25,902 bases of DNA from contig QZLH01000854.1 of assembly GCA_003833135.1 (NCBI GenBank), positions 20,965-46,866 on the forward strand. Reading direction: 5' to 3'. Positions 1 through 11,596 of the stretch are shown here, in pieces; positions within the stretch are counted from its first letter, which is position 1; each line of letters begins with the position of its first letter. The notes beneath the pieces were generated by a model, which was not told the DNA's origin, did not search any database, and saw only the letters and a list, made by a program, of their open reading frames with translations. The stretch comes from Oehlia diaphana. Lineage: Eukaryota > Glomeromycota > Glomeromycetes > Glomerales > Glomeraceae. A program made the translations under genes and the position numbers.

Positions 1-65
1 ATTTTAACTGATTTTTTTTTTTTTTTTTTGTGTTTTTTCCCCAAGCGTATAAAAAAGTTAATGAG

Positions 66-68
<3 letters not shown>
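1..68. repeat. 68-bp T-rich direct repeat, copy 1
   Basis: This copy matches 905-972 at a constant offset of 904 bases with no indel. I count two differences, in the T-rich stretch before the CCCC. Both copies hold an 18-T run, then GTGTTT, CCCCAAGCGTAT and a GTTAATGAGAAA end, and both run straight into an A-rich tail. A fixed end followed by an A-rich tail is what a retrotransposed element (SINE or LINE 3' end) leaves, but the body of the element is not identifiable. Copy 1 touches the window edge and may continue outside it. Confidence 0.75.
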
Positions 69-125
<57 letters not shown>

Positions 126-166
126 AAAAAAAAAGAAAGAAAGAAAAAAAGAAAGAAGGAAGAAAG
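66..166. repeat. Poly(A) and purine tract
   Basis: An uninterrupted run of 58 A is followed by about 40 bases of A with scattered G. It directly follows copy 1 of the 68-bp repeat, so it may be that element's tail. Lysine-rich open frames across it have no coding value. Confidence 0.9.
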
Positions 167-659
167 TAATGGTAACCATGAAAAGTAAACACAATTTTAA
201 GCCTCGATATATAAAAGAAAAAAACTTGTTCATTGTAAACTGTACGACACATTTACTTCCTAATTGATTTCAAAAGTCACGTGTTTGATAATAAAAAATT
301 GATTATTTTTTTGAAATCTTAATATTCGGTCCGATAACATTTTTATATTTTAAAGTAAATTGCCCCCGAAAATTGTATTAATATTATCAATATTGAAATT
401 TCTATATCAGAAAATTAAAATAAAGAAACAATATCAAATAAGTTTAATATTGTTACAAATCGCGTGTTTAATTTTCACAAATCGCGTCATCAAAACCGGC
501 CGATATGATTTTTTAAAGATTTTATTTTATGATCTTCGTTTACAATTACTTTATAGAAAAAAAAAAAATAATTCATATGTTCATATATTAATAATAAATA
601 ATTATTTTATATTTTAAATTGTTTTAATTGTTTTAAAAAATTTTTATAATATCAGTTAT

Positions 660-705
660 ATATAAAAATGAAATATAAATGAAATATAAATGAAATATAT
701 GAAAT
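660..705. repeat. Short tandem repeat, about 12-bp unit
   Basis: Three to four imperfect copies of an AAATGAAATATA-like unit lie in low-complexity A+T-rich DNA. No gene is visible around it. Confidence 0.6.
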
Positions 706-904
706 AATAATATATATTTTAGATAAGATATATATTAGATATATCAGATAAGATTTTTATTTATTTATTTTTTTTTTTTATTTTTTTTTTCTCAGGGAAA
801 AAAGGAACTTAAAATTATTTCACTCCATTCTTTCTATTCTTTCTATTCAAATATATATTCGCGTATTATATTAATTCATAAAAAAACTTATCCTATTCGT
901 TCAT

Positions 905-972
905 ATTTTAACTGATTTTTTTTTTTTTTTTTTGTGTTTATGCCCCAAGCGTATAAAAAAGTTAATGAGAAA
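905..972. repeat. 68-bp T-rich direct repeat, copy 2
   Basis: This is the second copy of the sequence at 1-68, including the same 18-T run. It is followed by an AAAT-type microsatellite instead of the pure A run that follows copy 1. Identity stops where the A-rich tail begins, which supports a defined element end. No terminal inverted repeat or coding sequence was found nearby. Confidence 0.75.
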
Positions 973-1027
973 TAAATAAATAAAAATAAATAAATAAATA
1001 AATAATAAAATAAAATAAATAAATAAA
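971..1027. repeat. (AAAT)n microsatellite
   Basis: Mostly AAAT/AAATA units directly adjoin the 68-bp repeat, in the place where copy 1 has pure poly(A). Confidence 0.85.
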
Positions 1028-4000
1028 ACTTTGTATCTTGAACCAATAAATTATAACTGTCCATTCAGGATATCCCAAGCATTTTCTTCTATTAAATTAA
1101 GAATAAACAAAAAAAACAAAAAACATAAATTAATTCCACTTATGGACGAATTATAAGAATAATTCTTGTTTCAAATTTTAATACGCGTTTTATATAAACT
1201 AATACTTTTTCTTTTCAAATGAAAAAATCTTTAAAAGAACCAATCATTTTAAGATCTTCTTAATATGGCATATTTTTTTATCTCATTCAATAAACAAGAA
1301 TCAAACAAGATGATGTTTATTTAAACACAAAAAAAGAACATCTTCTTAGAATAATTTTAAGTATTACACTCTTTTGTACTTTTTCAACTCAGTGAAATTT
1401 CCTTACTTTTTATAATTAATAAACCAATCGATTTAAGACAAGAATTCCGGATTTTCATCTGATTTTGTTTATAATTTAAACTTACGCGTATATATTATAA
1501 GTGTCACAGTGTACAAATCTGGATAATTTTTTATAAGTAAAAAAATTAACCTTATCGATAAATTTATTTTTTATGATATTTATTGAATTTGGTTTAGTTA
1601 AAGTTACGCGTAGTTATCAAACGATCTGGAGTAAGATTATCTTCCAAATCGGGATATTGGCTTCTGTTATGTTATCGATATCAATATACATCTTTTTGTA
1701 GGGGGGTAGTCTGGGAACAATTGAACAATTGGCTAACCTAAAATATAAAAACACGTGTTTTTATTATTATTTATCCCTTGTCCCAATCATCCAAAAGTTT
1801 GATTTCTTGTGAGATCACATGTTCTTCGCGTTATTGATTTCCTTTTTATTACGTAATATAAATAAATTACTAGTTGATTTTTACTGCCGAATGTATATCT
1901 TTTTTTTTTTTCGTTAAAAAATGTTGGAATATATAAAATTTTATATTTTTTTTTTTTAAAAAAAAAAGGTGGCTTTTGATCCTTTACGGATATCCCTATA
2001 AAGGTAACTAAATCCATGATTCAACCTATCCTTTTGAATTAATTAATCTCCTTATTACCAAATTTATCTAATGGTACTTACCATCATTTTATTGGTTGAA
2101 GGTGTTTAACCTTCCTCCTTAAAGAGGTTACTAAGCCAAAAAGTTTTCTTCATTTTTATTTAATTTGGATTTTTTTTTTTCGAGTTTTGTTCAACAAAAA
2201 TGGGTAGGTAATACATTATTTATTATATCGTATCACAATACTTTCGTTCATTCCTGTCTCATACAAATAGCAAAAATGATATTAATGAACCTACTTTTTG
2301 TCTTTTAATTATTAGGATACAATTAAATATAGTTAATTTAATATAAATATTTGGATATTTAATAAACTTTATTATTAACTGATATTCAGAAACTTAACTT
2401 TTTTCCGTCGAATGATGTCTTATAATAATTTATATCATCGAATAAAAATTTCTTTATAATTTTGTGTTTTATTATTAACTTAAGGCAAACCGAAAAAAAA
2501 AACTTATGATTGATCGTCAACCATTTTTTAATAATAATAATAATACTGTATATACTAATTATTAATTTTATTAATTTAAAACAAAAAAAAAAAAAAAATA
2601 ATAATAATAATTAATAAGAACGAATTATTCGGATAAAGGATAGCATTGAGTGAAACCATGCATGTATAATTTTTGAAATAATGGATAAATCTGGGAATTA
2701 ATTGAATAATACTGTAATTAAAATCGTAAGTTACGTTTTATTTTCGTCGAAAATCTTTTTAATTGGCCATAATTTTCTTAATTTCTGCCAACATATTCTT
2801 TTTTCAAAGTCATTAGTATTATTAGTTGCTTGAAAATAATCTTCTTCAATCAGACAGTTTATCATCATGTATCATATCTTAAATCTTTGACGAGAAAGAT
2901 AATATATATTAATAATGTCGGATTAAATGTTAAGTTTATTGGTTCAAAAAGTGATACTTCAATTGCTTCATGTCTTATATTTAGTTATGTTAAAAAGCAT
3001 TAAATCGGTGGCGAAGAAAACCTTTAATTTATTAATATGGGAAAGCCACATTTGTTATGAATTAGTTTTACCACACATTACCTATTGTTCAGTACCGATT
3101 TGACCTATCTCTTATTACTTTTAAAAGGTAATAAGTTGTAATTTTCTTTCTTCTCTTTTTTTTTTTTTTAATTACAATACGTTTTTATCATGCTCAACTC
3201 ATTCTTGCAATTATTTTTAATTAAAAGATACTTTCGCCAATCCAAAGCCTTTTGTTCCTATCCATTTAGAAACTGAGAAAATGGCAATGGACAAATATTA
3301 TCATCAAGAAAATGCTGTATTACTCAAAATAATTAAATGTTATTGAATGTTACAATGAAATAACTTCTGGGTGCAACATACAATCCTACACTACAACCTT
3401 ACACGTATATTACATGTAACATTTAGCAAACTTTAATCTTGGTGAATGATCATTTATAATTTAAATTTTGTTCAACGTCATTCCTAATTAGTTTTCATTT
3501 ATAAATTTTGATTTTTATTATAAAAACCTTTCCCCTTTCATTTGATTTTATCATAAAAAGATATGTCACTAGTAAAAAAAAAAAATCCTCTTCAACTGTA
3601 ACTTATTGATTGAGAAAGGTTAACGTTAAACAGAATTTTTATGGCATTGTAAAATAGATAAACAAATAAACAAAATTGTCCAGAACGCACTCGAATCCTT
3701 TTGTCACCCGAATTTAGAATTATATAATTCCTTATCCAATTGAACCGATAAAACTGTGCCTAATGGGACTAATTTTAATAGACCTACCTTTTTAATCGTA
3801 ATTCTCATTTATTTAGAAATTTAGAAACCTGTACAGAAGATTCCGTATGTACTTGATATAATTTTCCATATTGTACTCGATTTCTTTTTCATGTTTTCTT
3901 CATACTTGTACCCGTTAAAATTTTCGTAAAAACAAGATTCCCGGAAATTTTCCGGTAAAATAAAATTCAGGACAATTATATTTAGAAAAAAAAGGATTAT

Positions 4001-5656
4001 TTATGAATAATTCTAACCTTTTAAACTGTAAAAGAAATACATATACTGTATATTTAAAAGACATCACGTAGTATCTTGTCGAGAACTTGTTGAATATATA
4101 ACAGCAGGATGTGATTATAGTCCAAAACCTGTATATTGATTTTATGCATAAATCTTCGGATAATTCATGTTAAAATCTTAGAATTTGGTGGTTAACCAAT
4201 CTTAACTTGTTGAGAGTTCTTCCCAAGATGATATCAATATTTGATTTTACAATTTAATGCTTGATTTCCTGTAGAATCAATTTGACTATCCACCAATGAA
4301 GTATCAATTGACTAAAATCCAATTAGTTGAGAAGTATTTCTTCGATCAATATTTAGTTATTAATTTACTAGTCAGATTTAACAAAGTGAGACTAGCTTAT
4401 ATGATGAACACATATGATAATTGTCACGACATGAAAAATGAGGTTTGTTAACTGAAGGTGAGGTTTGAGATGGGATATAGATTTAGTAATGTTCTCAACA
4501 TTCTAAGTCTGCATAGTATCAAGCATTGATTTAATTTTTCGTCGACTTCTTTGAGATTGTCTTATATACAGAATTTGAAATCACGTAAAAAAAAAAAAAA
4601 AATTCCTAATGTTTCTGGCAACTTGTAATTTCCGAATTTCTTTACATAATTTGCCTTTCCAGACCATATTGTTCTTCTCTTTTTGTTTCTACACTAATTC
4701 TATAAGAAAAAATCTAACGTTTAAGAAACAGACTAATAACGAAAAAATAGAACAGAATTCTAAGACTAAACGGTAATTACTGATTAGATAGATAGTAAAA
4801 TCAAATATTAAACATTTTTCAACTTACAAAATGGATAATCCTTTACTTTAATCAAATTAAAAGCAGCATTTATTTAGAGATTATCAGCATGTATGTAAAA
4901 AAAGAGCTTTAGGATTACGATGGTTTATATTTATTTAATTAGATCTATAAAGTAACAACCAAAATGGTAAATATTTATAGTGAATAATTTTAAAGATATT
5001 TATTTTGTCTCTACTTTCATCATGCAAAAAGAAGGGATAAAAGGGAAGAATTATTAAAAAAAGGTATAATTTATACCAATGATTTTTATTATAGAAAAGT
5101 TATTACAATTCAGAGGTATGATTTTAAATTTCAACAATTTAGTAGATAATTAAATAAAGCATTTAACAATGACTTCGTCCATAGTTCAATGGTCAATTAT
5201 CATATTAGTGTCTAATTATTTTGAGAGCTTTTCTTTTTTTTTCCTTTTGTATAATTGTTAAATAATGCAAAAAGAAAATGTATGATAAAAAAAGTTAAAG
5301 AGATCATACATGTATGTATTTATTTATTAAGGTTTTATTACTAATAGCAAACTGTTGCAAATAAAAGTAGAGATGACGATTATAACTTTTATCAAGAGAT
5401 CAATCAAGTACAAATGACGTCTTGAAAGGGTAGAGTTTATGGAAGAATGCAGTCCAACTCATTTCAGAAATAAGTTGCTAATCCCTATTCGTAGAGCTAA
5501 CTCGGAGTTAATCCATTAGGTAGTATACTGTATATCATGAAAACCTTCATATTATAATTCGCCGGATTGAATAGGAAATATCAATAAATGGATGCCTCTT
5601 ACAAAAGTTTATTCATTAGAAACGATTCATTAATAATATTTTTGTAGTTACCTTGG
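1028..5656. other. Gene-poor A+T-rich stretch
   Basis: I find no long open frame, no convincing exon chain and no transposon with paired ends in this stretch. It carries homopolymer runs and small imperfect hairpins, for example GAAGGT/ACCTTC with a 5-base loop near 2097-2113. Two weak tRNA-promoter-like sites (about 3686-3748 minus, about 5180 plus) and a 42-residue open stretch at 3221-3346 are treated under rejected items. Confidence 0.6.
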
Positions 5657-5696
5657 TTGCCTTGAAATTCGGTTTCTTGCCTTGAAATTCGGTTTC
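5657..5696. repeat. Exact 20-bp tandem duplication
   Basis: The 20-mer TTGCCTTGAAATTCGGTTTC occurs twice back to back with no mismatch, about 400 bases upstream of the aminopeptidase start codon. Exactness in otherwise drifting DNA suggests a recent slippage event or a small functional duplication. No function can be read from the sequence. Confidence 0.9.
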
Positions 5697-6102
5697 CAAT
5701 CTATAACACCAAGATATTTCTCAATTTTAATTCTTGCAGTATCGAACATCTTCATTGAGGTTCGATTATGGCACGCACATTTTAGTATTTATTACTTTAC
5801 TATGTAAATATTGGATTGAAATTTCGTTGGTCGAATATAAGGGGACCTATAGACTGAGTTTCAATAAAAGTAAAGGTTAGGTTAATCTTTCATCTGAATG
5901 GTACTCTACTCAAAATTCAAAGGTACATTAAGGATATCCTCGTGTCAGCATATTACTTATTTCTCGCGTTATTTTTTGATTTACCGATTAAGAAAGATCT
6001 ACAATCTAAACAAGATATAAATCTTTTCAAAACTTTAGACCTAAAATTGTTCAGGAAGCATTTTTTTTGACTAATCGAACAACTTATTGTTTTAATCCAA
6101 TA

Positions 6103-8131
6103 ATGAGCAATAACCTTTCAAGTTTTGATGCATTAGTTTTGGGTGTTTATAAGGACGGTTCATTTTCTGAAACAGCAACAAAGAAGATTACCGAAAAAAT
6201 ACGACAAACTATTAAACAACAGCTACAATGTGCTGGAGTTAAAGGAAAACTAGGCGAAGTAAGAGTTTTGTATGGAATTGGCAGTGAAGAAGGTTTGCCT
6301 TCACAAATTGCTGTTGTTGGTTTGGGAACTAAACCTGAAAATGAGAGAGATTCTTTGGAAAAAGCTCGTGTTGCGGTATAATTCAAAATTCTTGTTCTTT
6401 GGTCGCGTGAGAACATTTCGTTCATAAAATGGTTGTTAATACATTTACAGGCTGCTGTAGGTGTTCGCACGTTGCGTGATCAAGGAGCAAAAAACATTGC
6501 AATTGATGTTATGACTAATGAACATGGTATTTTTAATATCTTGTAACTTTTTTTTGTTTTTTTTTTTTTCGTTATATAAATTAAAATCATTATTTCTATT
6601 AAATTAGGTGCATCTGAAGGTGCAACTCTTGGTCTTTTTAAACCGGATCGGTTAAAATCTGCTCAAAATCAAATCCCATCTGTTAAAATCTCACCATTTG
6701 GATCATTATCATCATCTGATCTTACTTGGGAAACTGGTTTAATTTACGCAAATGCTCAAAATTTCGCTCGTACATTAGGAAATTCTCCAGCGAATCATAT
6801 GACACCAACTATCTTTACTGAAAATGCAAAATCTGTATTAAAAGATCTTCCCAATGTTGAAGTTATTGTTAGAGATAGAGATTGGGTTGAAGGAAAAAAA
6901 ATGGGATCTTTTCTATCTGTTGCTAATGGTTCAGACGAACCTTTAAAGTTTTTGGAAATTCATTATAGAGGTGGAAAAGACGGTGATAAACCTCTGGCTT
7001 TAGTCGGAAAAGGTATTATTTTATTCTGGACTTTTTTTTGTTTAAAATAAAATTACGAAGTTTATTAAAATGATATTTTATTTAGGCATTACTTTTGATT
7101 CGTAAGTTTTTATTACTCTTTTGAATTGTTTATATATTGTTTATTTTATAAAAATTTCCTGTCCTATGAAAAAAGTGGTGGAATTTCATTGAAATCCCCC
7201 GCAGGAATGTCTGAAATGAAAATAGATATGGGTGGCGGTGCAGCAGTAACAGCTGCATTGTATGGAATAGCAAAACTCGAATTGCCAATCAACGTGGTTG
7301 TAGCTGTTCCTTTATGTGAGAATTTACCTTCTGGTCATGCAACAAAACCAGGAGATGTTGTCGTTGCCATGAATGGTAAATCCATTGAGGTATGATACTC
7401 TTGAATTCATTTAATCTAAATTTATATGTCACAATTTATATGAGTTATTTATAATTTAGGTTGATAACACAGACGCTGAAGGACGTTTGATCTTGGCTGA
7501 TGCATTATACTATACAAGTTCGACGTTTCAACCTCACAGTCTTATTGATTTGGCCACCTTAACAGGTGCAATAGGAGTAGCTCTTGGTATAGGTAAATAT
7601 GCTGGAATTTATACTAATTCCGATAAACTATGGGAACAACTTGCTGAAGCGGGGAAAATTGCAAATGATCCTTTATGGCGCATGCCACTTGATGATTTCT
7701 ATTTGAAAGCTATGACTAAATCTGATGTAGCAGATTACATTAATTCTAGTGGCAATAAATATGGAAGTTCTTGTAAGGCTGCTATTTTTCTTAAAGAATT
7801 TGTATATGGACTAAGTGATGAAGGAACTGTAGGCAGGGATATTACTGATACTGAAAAAGGGAAGGATTATGATATAATTGAGGGAAACATTATCGATAAA
7901 GATGCTGATGAACTTAATAAGATTAGATATGCTCATATTGATATGGCATGTATTATGAATGCTAGTGAAGACTCTTATTATAATGTTAAAGGAGCAACTG
8001 GTATGTCAAATATACTTTTTGTTTTCGTATAGGTAAAGGATAGTTTTTAATTTTCTTTTTATTAAAAATTTATAGGACGCCCAGCTCGTTCTATAATCGA
8101 ATTTGCTAGAAAACTTTCTAAAGTTAGATAA
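6103..8131 (+). CDS. Leucyl aminopeptidase, M17 (cytosol aminopeptidase) family, seven exons
   Basis: The product is a two-metal aminopeptidase that removes N-terminal residues from peptides. Predicted exons are 6103-6375, 6451-6526, 6608-7012, 7086-7101, 7176-7389, 7460-8000 and 8076-8131. All six introns are GT-AG and 70-81 bp long, and they join to 1581 nt (526 residues), close to the usual 480-530. The M17 active-site set is complete: K251 and D256 in GKGITFDSGG, K263, D274 in KIDMGGG, then D333, E335 and R337 in the signature NTDAEGRL. These sit one residue from the bovine lens enzyme numbering (250, 255, 262, 273, 332, 334, 336). No signal peptide or membrane segment is seen, so a cytosolic enzyme is likely. 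I chose the ATG at 6103 because the frame upstream is open only back to 6010 and has no ATG. Two oddities are a 16-nt exon 4 and an acidic insertion at about residues 444-483 compared with the animal enzyme. The family call is secure; the boundaries are inferred from reading frame and family motifs. Confidence 0.95.
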
Positions 8132-8154
8132 GCTTTGTTTTTTTTGTTTCGGAA

Positions 8155-8160
8155 ATTAAA
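8155..8160 (+). promoter_or_regulatory. Possible poly(A) signal of the aminopeptidase gene
   Basis: ATTAAA, the common variant of AATAAA, lies 24 bases after the stop codon in T/A-rich DNA. In DNA this A+T-rich the hexamer is expected by chance, so the call is weak. Confidence 0.3.
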
Positions 8161-8239
8161 TTGGTTTTAATATTGTAAAGTAAATTACATATTAATACTA
8201 TACAAAACTAAACTGAGAAATATTTACAACTTAGAATTA

Positions 8240-8709
8240 AATTTTAGATGTATTGGCTATTTAATTTCTTTAAGATCTGTATCATAATCGCATAGTTGCA
8301 ATTATCAAAAAAGAAAGAACATAGATGAAATAGCAACAACAATGGGTAATATCACATCATTATAATCGTTAAAGTGCTTTGCATCAAATAGCAATATAAG
8401 TTGTAATCCTCTTCAATGTTGTGGCTAGCATCACAAGTAGTATTATTAACTCAAGAAGGGTAATAAGAACCAGTAGTTTCTGAATTTTGGTTACATCATA
8501 GATATTATTTTTCTCTGACTTTATTCTTTTGCATATTAGATAATTTCCAAGATTTTTTTTAGGTCTGTTAAATGCAGAGATATTTCATTACTCTGTTCAC
8601 CAATCTTAACCGGCTTTAGGTAAAATCTGATGCATAATTCAAGATTTCAAATTTAGTTACAAACTAAAAAAGTTTCTATGAATCATAATCCATAAGCAAG
8701 TAAATCTAT
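8240..8709. other. Intergenic stretch without recognisable content
   Basis: No open frame, RNA gene or paired repeat was found between the aminopeptidase 3' region and the element at 8712. Confidence 0.6.
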
Positions 8710-8711
8710 TA

Positions 8712-9239
8712 CAGTCAACTCTTTCTAAGTGCGCCCCTTGGGACCATAAAGAAAATTTGAAAAAACGTGCATTTAGAGAAGGAAATTTTATATGATCTCT
8801 ATATACTTGGGACTGAGTAAGAGGGCGCATTTAGAGAAAAAATATATTATATGTGCACTTAGATAGAGTTACGATCCGGATGAATTCGAAAGAGCACATT
8901 TTGGTATCATACACTGATTTTAATTAATAAAGGTTAAATTTTTTTTTTATATATTATAAGAGCTGCATCCCAATGTAGTTTAAAATTTACTATTTAATAC
9001 AAAAAAAAGAGAAGGATTGATTTTTTCATCCGAATCAGATGAATTTCATCCGTTTTAATTTTCTCTCTACTTTTTATTATATTATGTATTAATAGATATT
9101 CATAAGTTATCTAAAAAAAAAATTCTTTCTATTCTTTCTATTAATTCCATATTCATAAAATGGTTGAAATGTGTTTATTTATAGATTGACAGATTGCAAC
9201 TCTACACTTAGAGAGAATGCACTTAGAGAGGATTGACTG
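8712..9239. mobile_element. Non-autonomous CAGT-ended element (Tc1/mariner-pogo type), 528 bp
   Basis: The left end reads CAGTCAACTCTTTCTAAGTG and the reverse complement of the right end reads CAGTCAATCCTCTCTAAGTG. Both ends are directly flanked by TA (8710-8711 and 9240-9241), the target duplication of the Tc1/mariner superfamily. CAGT termini are typical of the pogo/Tigger branch. Inside, short variants of the end motif (TTTAGAGAA, CACTTAGAGAG) recur near both ends. There is no transposase frame, so it could move only with an enzyme supplied elsewhere. The edges are read directly; the superfamily is inferred from them. Confidence 0.8.
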
Positions 9240-9728
9240 TACCTTAGTCTCAATTCTGAACCTTTCACTTTTCTAAATAGAACTGAAATAAACATATTAT
9301 CAAAGCAATGTTAAAAAGGGATTTTCTTAGTTGATAATAAAATATAAAATATATGATTTGTTTTTTGAATTCAAGATAATATTTTGTAATTATTTGTAAA
9401 CTTACAAAATCCAACTTTTCATACTATAAAATTTTCTAATGTTGTTAAAGAGTTATTAATATTACAACAATAAATTAATGTTAGATCATAACAAAATGTA
9501 ATAATTCAGCCATAAAAAATATTAACAAATGGTAAAAATTACTACAAATGAATTATTAAAAGTTACATTAAAAACTAAAATTATATAGAACAAAATACTT
9601 TCTTGGAACAATATATATTATTAAGTAAATTGAAATAATATACTAGAACTCTATCAAAATTAAAAAAAAAAAATGACTAGAAGAAGGAGTTGTTAAACAA
9701 CATATACTTCAAGAAACCATCTGTAATT

Positions 9729-10126
9729 ATGAAAAATCCAGAATTATGGGGTAATATTCATAATATTATTGAATTTAAAGTTGTCTATACTAAACAAAGA
9801 AAAGTAAATATTAAAGTAAAAATAACAAAAGTATTTATATAAAATTGCTACATACTATTATAATAATTATTTAGCAAACTGAAGTTGGTTTTACTTCTAT
9901 AATATAAATAAATATGAAATTGCATATTGATAAACATTATTGTTTAGCATTTATTAAAATAGCAAAAATATTTGCTAAAGTATTTGCAGATGAGTCAATT
10001 ATTATTTTAATATAATAAAACAAAGATTGGATTAAATTAAATATATTTGCAATTGATTATACATTTAAAATAAACCAATCTGTTAATAATGAATCTGTAG
10101 CTATTGAAAATTATATTTTACAATAG
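9729..10126 (+). pseudogene. Decayed coding fragment of a repeat-associated gene family
   Basis: Two in-frame pieces in different frames look like relics of one protein. Piece one (9729-9842) reads MKNPELWGNIHNIIEFKVVY and then a Lys-rich stretch. Piece two runs from the ATG at 9914 to the TAG at 10124-10126 and reads KLHIDKHYCLAFIKIAKIFA, then FADESIIIL. It is cut by two adjacent TAA stops (10013-10018) and continues NKDWIKLNIFAIDYTFKINQ. From memory, this resembles a multicopy Rhizophagus family with a conserved ISQDDKAKI...GRTFKTIQSVNEPV region, probably transposon-related. That resemblance was not checked by any search. Stops, frame loss and the missing remainder make it a relic. Function is unknown. 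Confidence 0.5.
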
Positions 10127-10198
10127 GCTTAAAAATAAAATACTTTTTATTTATTTAATATACTTTAAACTGGTTAATTTTTTATATTTATTAATACT

Positions 10199-10410
10199 GG
10201 TTAAAATTGAATAATTAAACTTAAATTTGACTAAATTAAATATAAATCTAATAGTAATTATATCTGTGATCAATATTTTTGATATAATTTAACTGCCATT
10301 CATTTAATATTTAAATTAATTATTCAATTATTATTACATTAGTTAAAATAGAATCATTCAATTTAAATTTAACTAAGTTAAATATAAGTTTAATATAATC
10401 TAATCTGCAT
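10199..10410. repeat. Diverged direct duplication, about 143-bp spacing
   Basis: A stretch beginning GTTAAAATTGAATAATTAAA at 10199 recurs in diverged form (GTTAAAATAGAATCATTCAA) near 10342. Similarity continues through TTAAATTT, ACTAA and TTAAATATAA for about 65 bases. It lies just downstream of the decayed coding fragment. Confidence 0.5.
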
Positions 10411-11590
10411 TAAATTGAGATAATTTTTGGTGTTAAATTCAACTAATTTTGTATCAATTCAATATATATTTATATAATATATGTATAATATTTTATATTT
10501 ATCTAATATACTGTATAAATAAAAAAAATTAAAATTCAATTTAATAATTGAATTTTAAAAATTATCTTACAATATCTAAAGAAAAAAATAAAATTCAAAT
10601 TTAATTTGAAATAAAAATTCAAAAAAATAAAATTAAAAAAAAATTTTTAAAAAAAGTTTTAATTCAAACTATTTTAAAACTTATTAACCAATTCCTATTA
10701 TCTGGAATAAAAAAAGCTAAAATTTATAAAAAAAGATAAAAAAATTAAATAATAAAAAAAAAAAAAAAAAATTTTAAAAAAATTTGTTTTAAATGAAATA
10801 TTTAAAAATTACCAATTCCATCCATTCAAAAAATGCAAATTTGTTAATTTTTACAAATCAAAAAAAAAATTAATAAAAAAAGATTAAAAAATTAAAATTA
10901 ATAATAAAAAATAAAAGATTTTTACTTCAAATCACCAGGGATGATTATCACCATTAGCCAGAATTATTAATTTTTACTGGCACTATATTTTTTAATGCTG
11001 GTCAATTATCATAATTTCAGTCACCACTAATCATCACCTCTAATAATAGTTAGATAAATTCAAAATAAAATTCACTGATTGTAAAATACTAGTAATATAT
11101 ATGTTTTTTTAAAATAAATGCTACTGAAACTGAAGAAAATTGTCCTATAAAAGTAAAAAAGAAATAGTAGAAAAAAATGAAAAAGAAGTAAAAAAAGTAA
11201 AAAAAAAAAGAGAAAAAAAAGACTTTTGAATTTTTATAAAATAAAAAATAAAATTGCTATGAATTACTAAAGATGATGTATTGCTAGTATCACATCATTT
11301 TTAATAATATATAATTTGTTACCTTACATCACACCTTTCTTACTTTTATTTTTAATATGTATTCTAAAAACTTAAGAATTTTTTTAGTATGAAAAATTCT
11401 ATTTGTTACCCTTATTCATTACTATGCTTTATAATTCTAACCAAATTTTATAATTCTGGCCAAAATTTTTTTTTAGAAACTTAAGTAATATTATACAATC
11501 CAAAAAAAAGCAATTTTATTTCTCATAAAAATGGAAAATGAGTTATACAATATTTCAAAAAAGGCAATTTATATTGATTATTTAATTTCA
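10411..11590. other. A-rich low-complexity intergenic stretch
   Basis: Long A runs and A/T simple sequence dominate. Two loosely related segments near 10676 and 10806 share ACCAATTCC followed by A-rich tails, and may be an old duplication. A purine-rich AAAG/AAAAG tract lies at about 11150-11222. No gene was found. Confidence 0.55.
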
Positions 11591-11596
11591 ATCAAA

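Noticed and set aside
28..267. Lysine-rich open frame (and its reverse, Phe-rich) over the poly(A) tract
   Set aside because: It exists only because a homopolymer lacks stop codons; no coding signal outside the A run.
360..617. 85-codon open frame on the plus strand
   Set aside because: It has no ATG at its start, Ile/Leu/Lys-dominated A+T-rich composition and no recognisable motif or splice partner.
1787..2017. 76-codon minus-strand frame
   Set aside because: It runs through poly-T/poly-A tracts and has no motif, so it is probably a chance frame.
3221..3346. 42-residue open stretch containing KPFVPIHLETEKMAMDKYYH
   Set aside because: The composition is somewhat coding-like and an acceptor-like AAAAG precedes it, but there is no partner exon and no recognised family. 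Kept only as a note.
5175..5250. tRNA-like 5' half (ATAGTTCAATGGTCA)
   Set aside because: The A-box matches, but no B-box or foldable T-arm follows within tRNA distance.
6147..6470. 107-codon minus-strand frame opposite the aminopeptidase
   Set aside because: Antisense shadow of exons 1-2 of a gene with clear M17 motifs.
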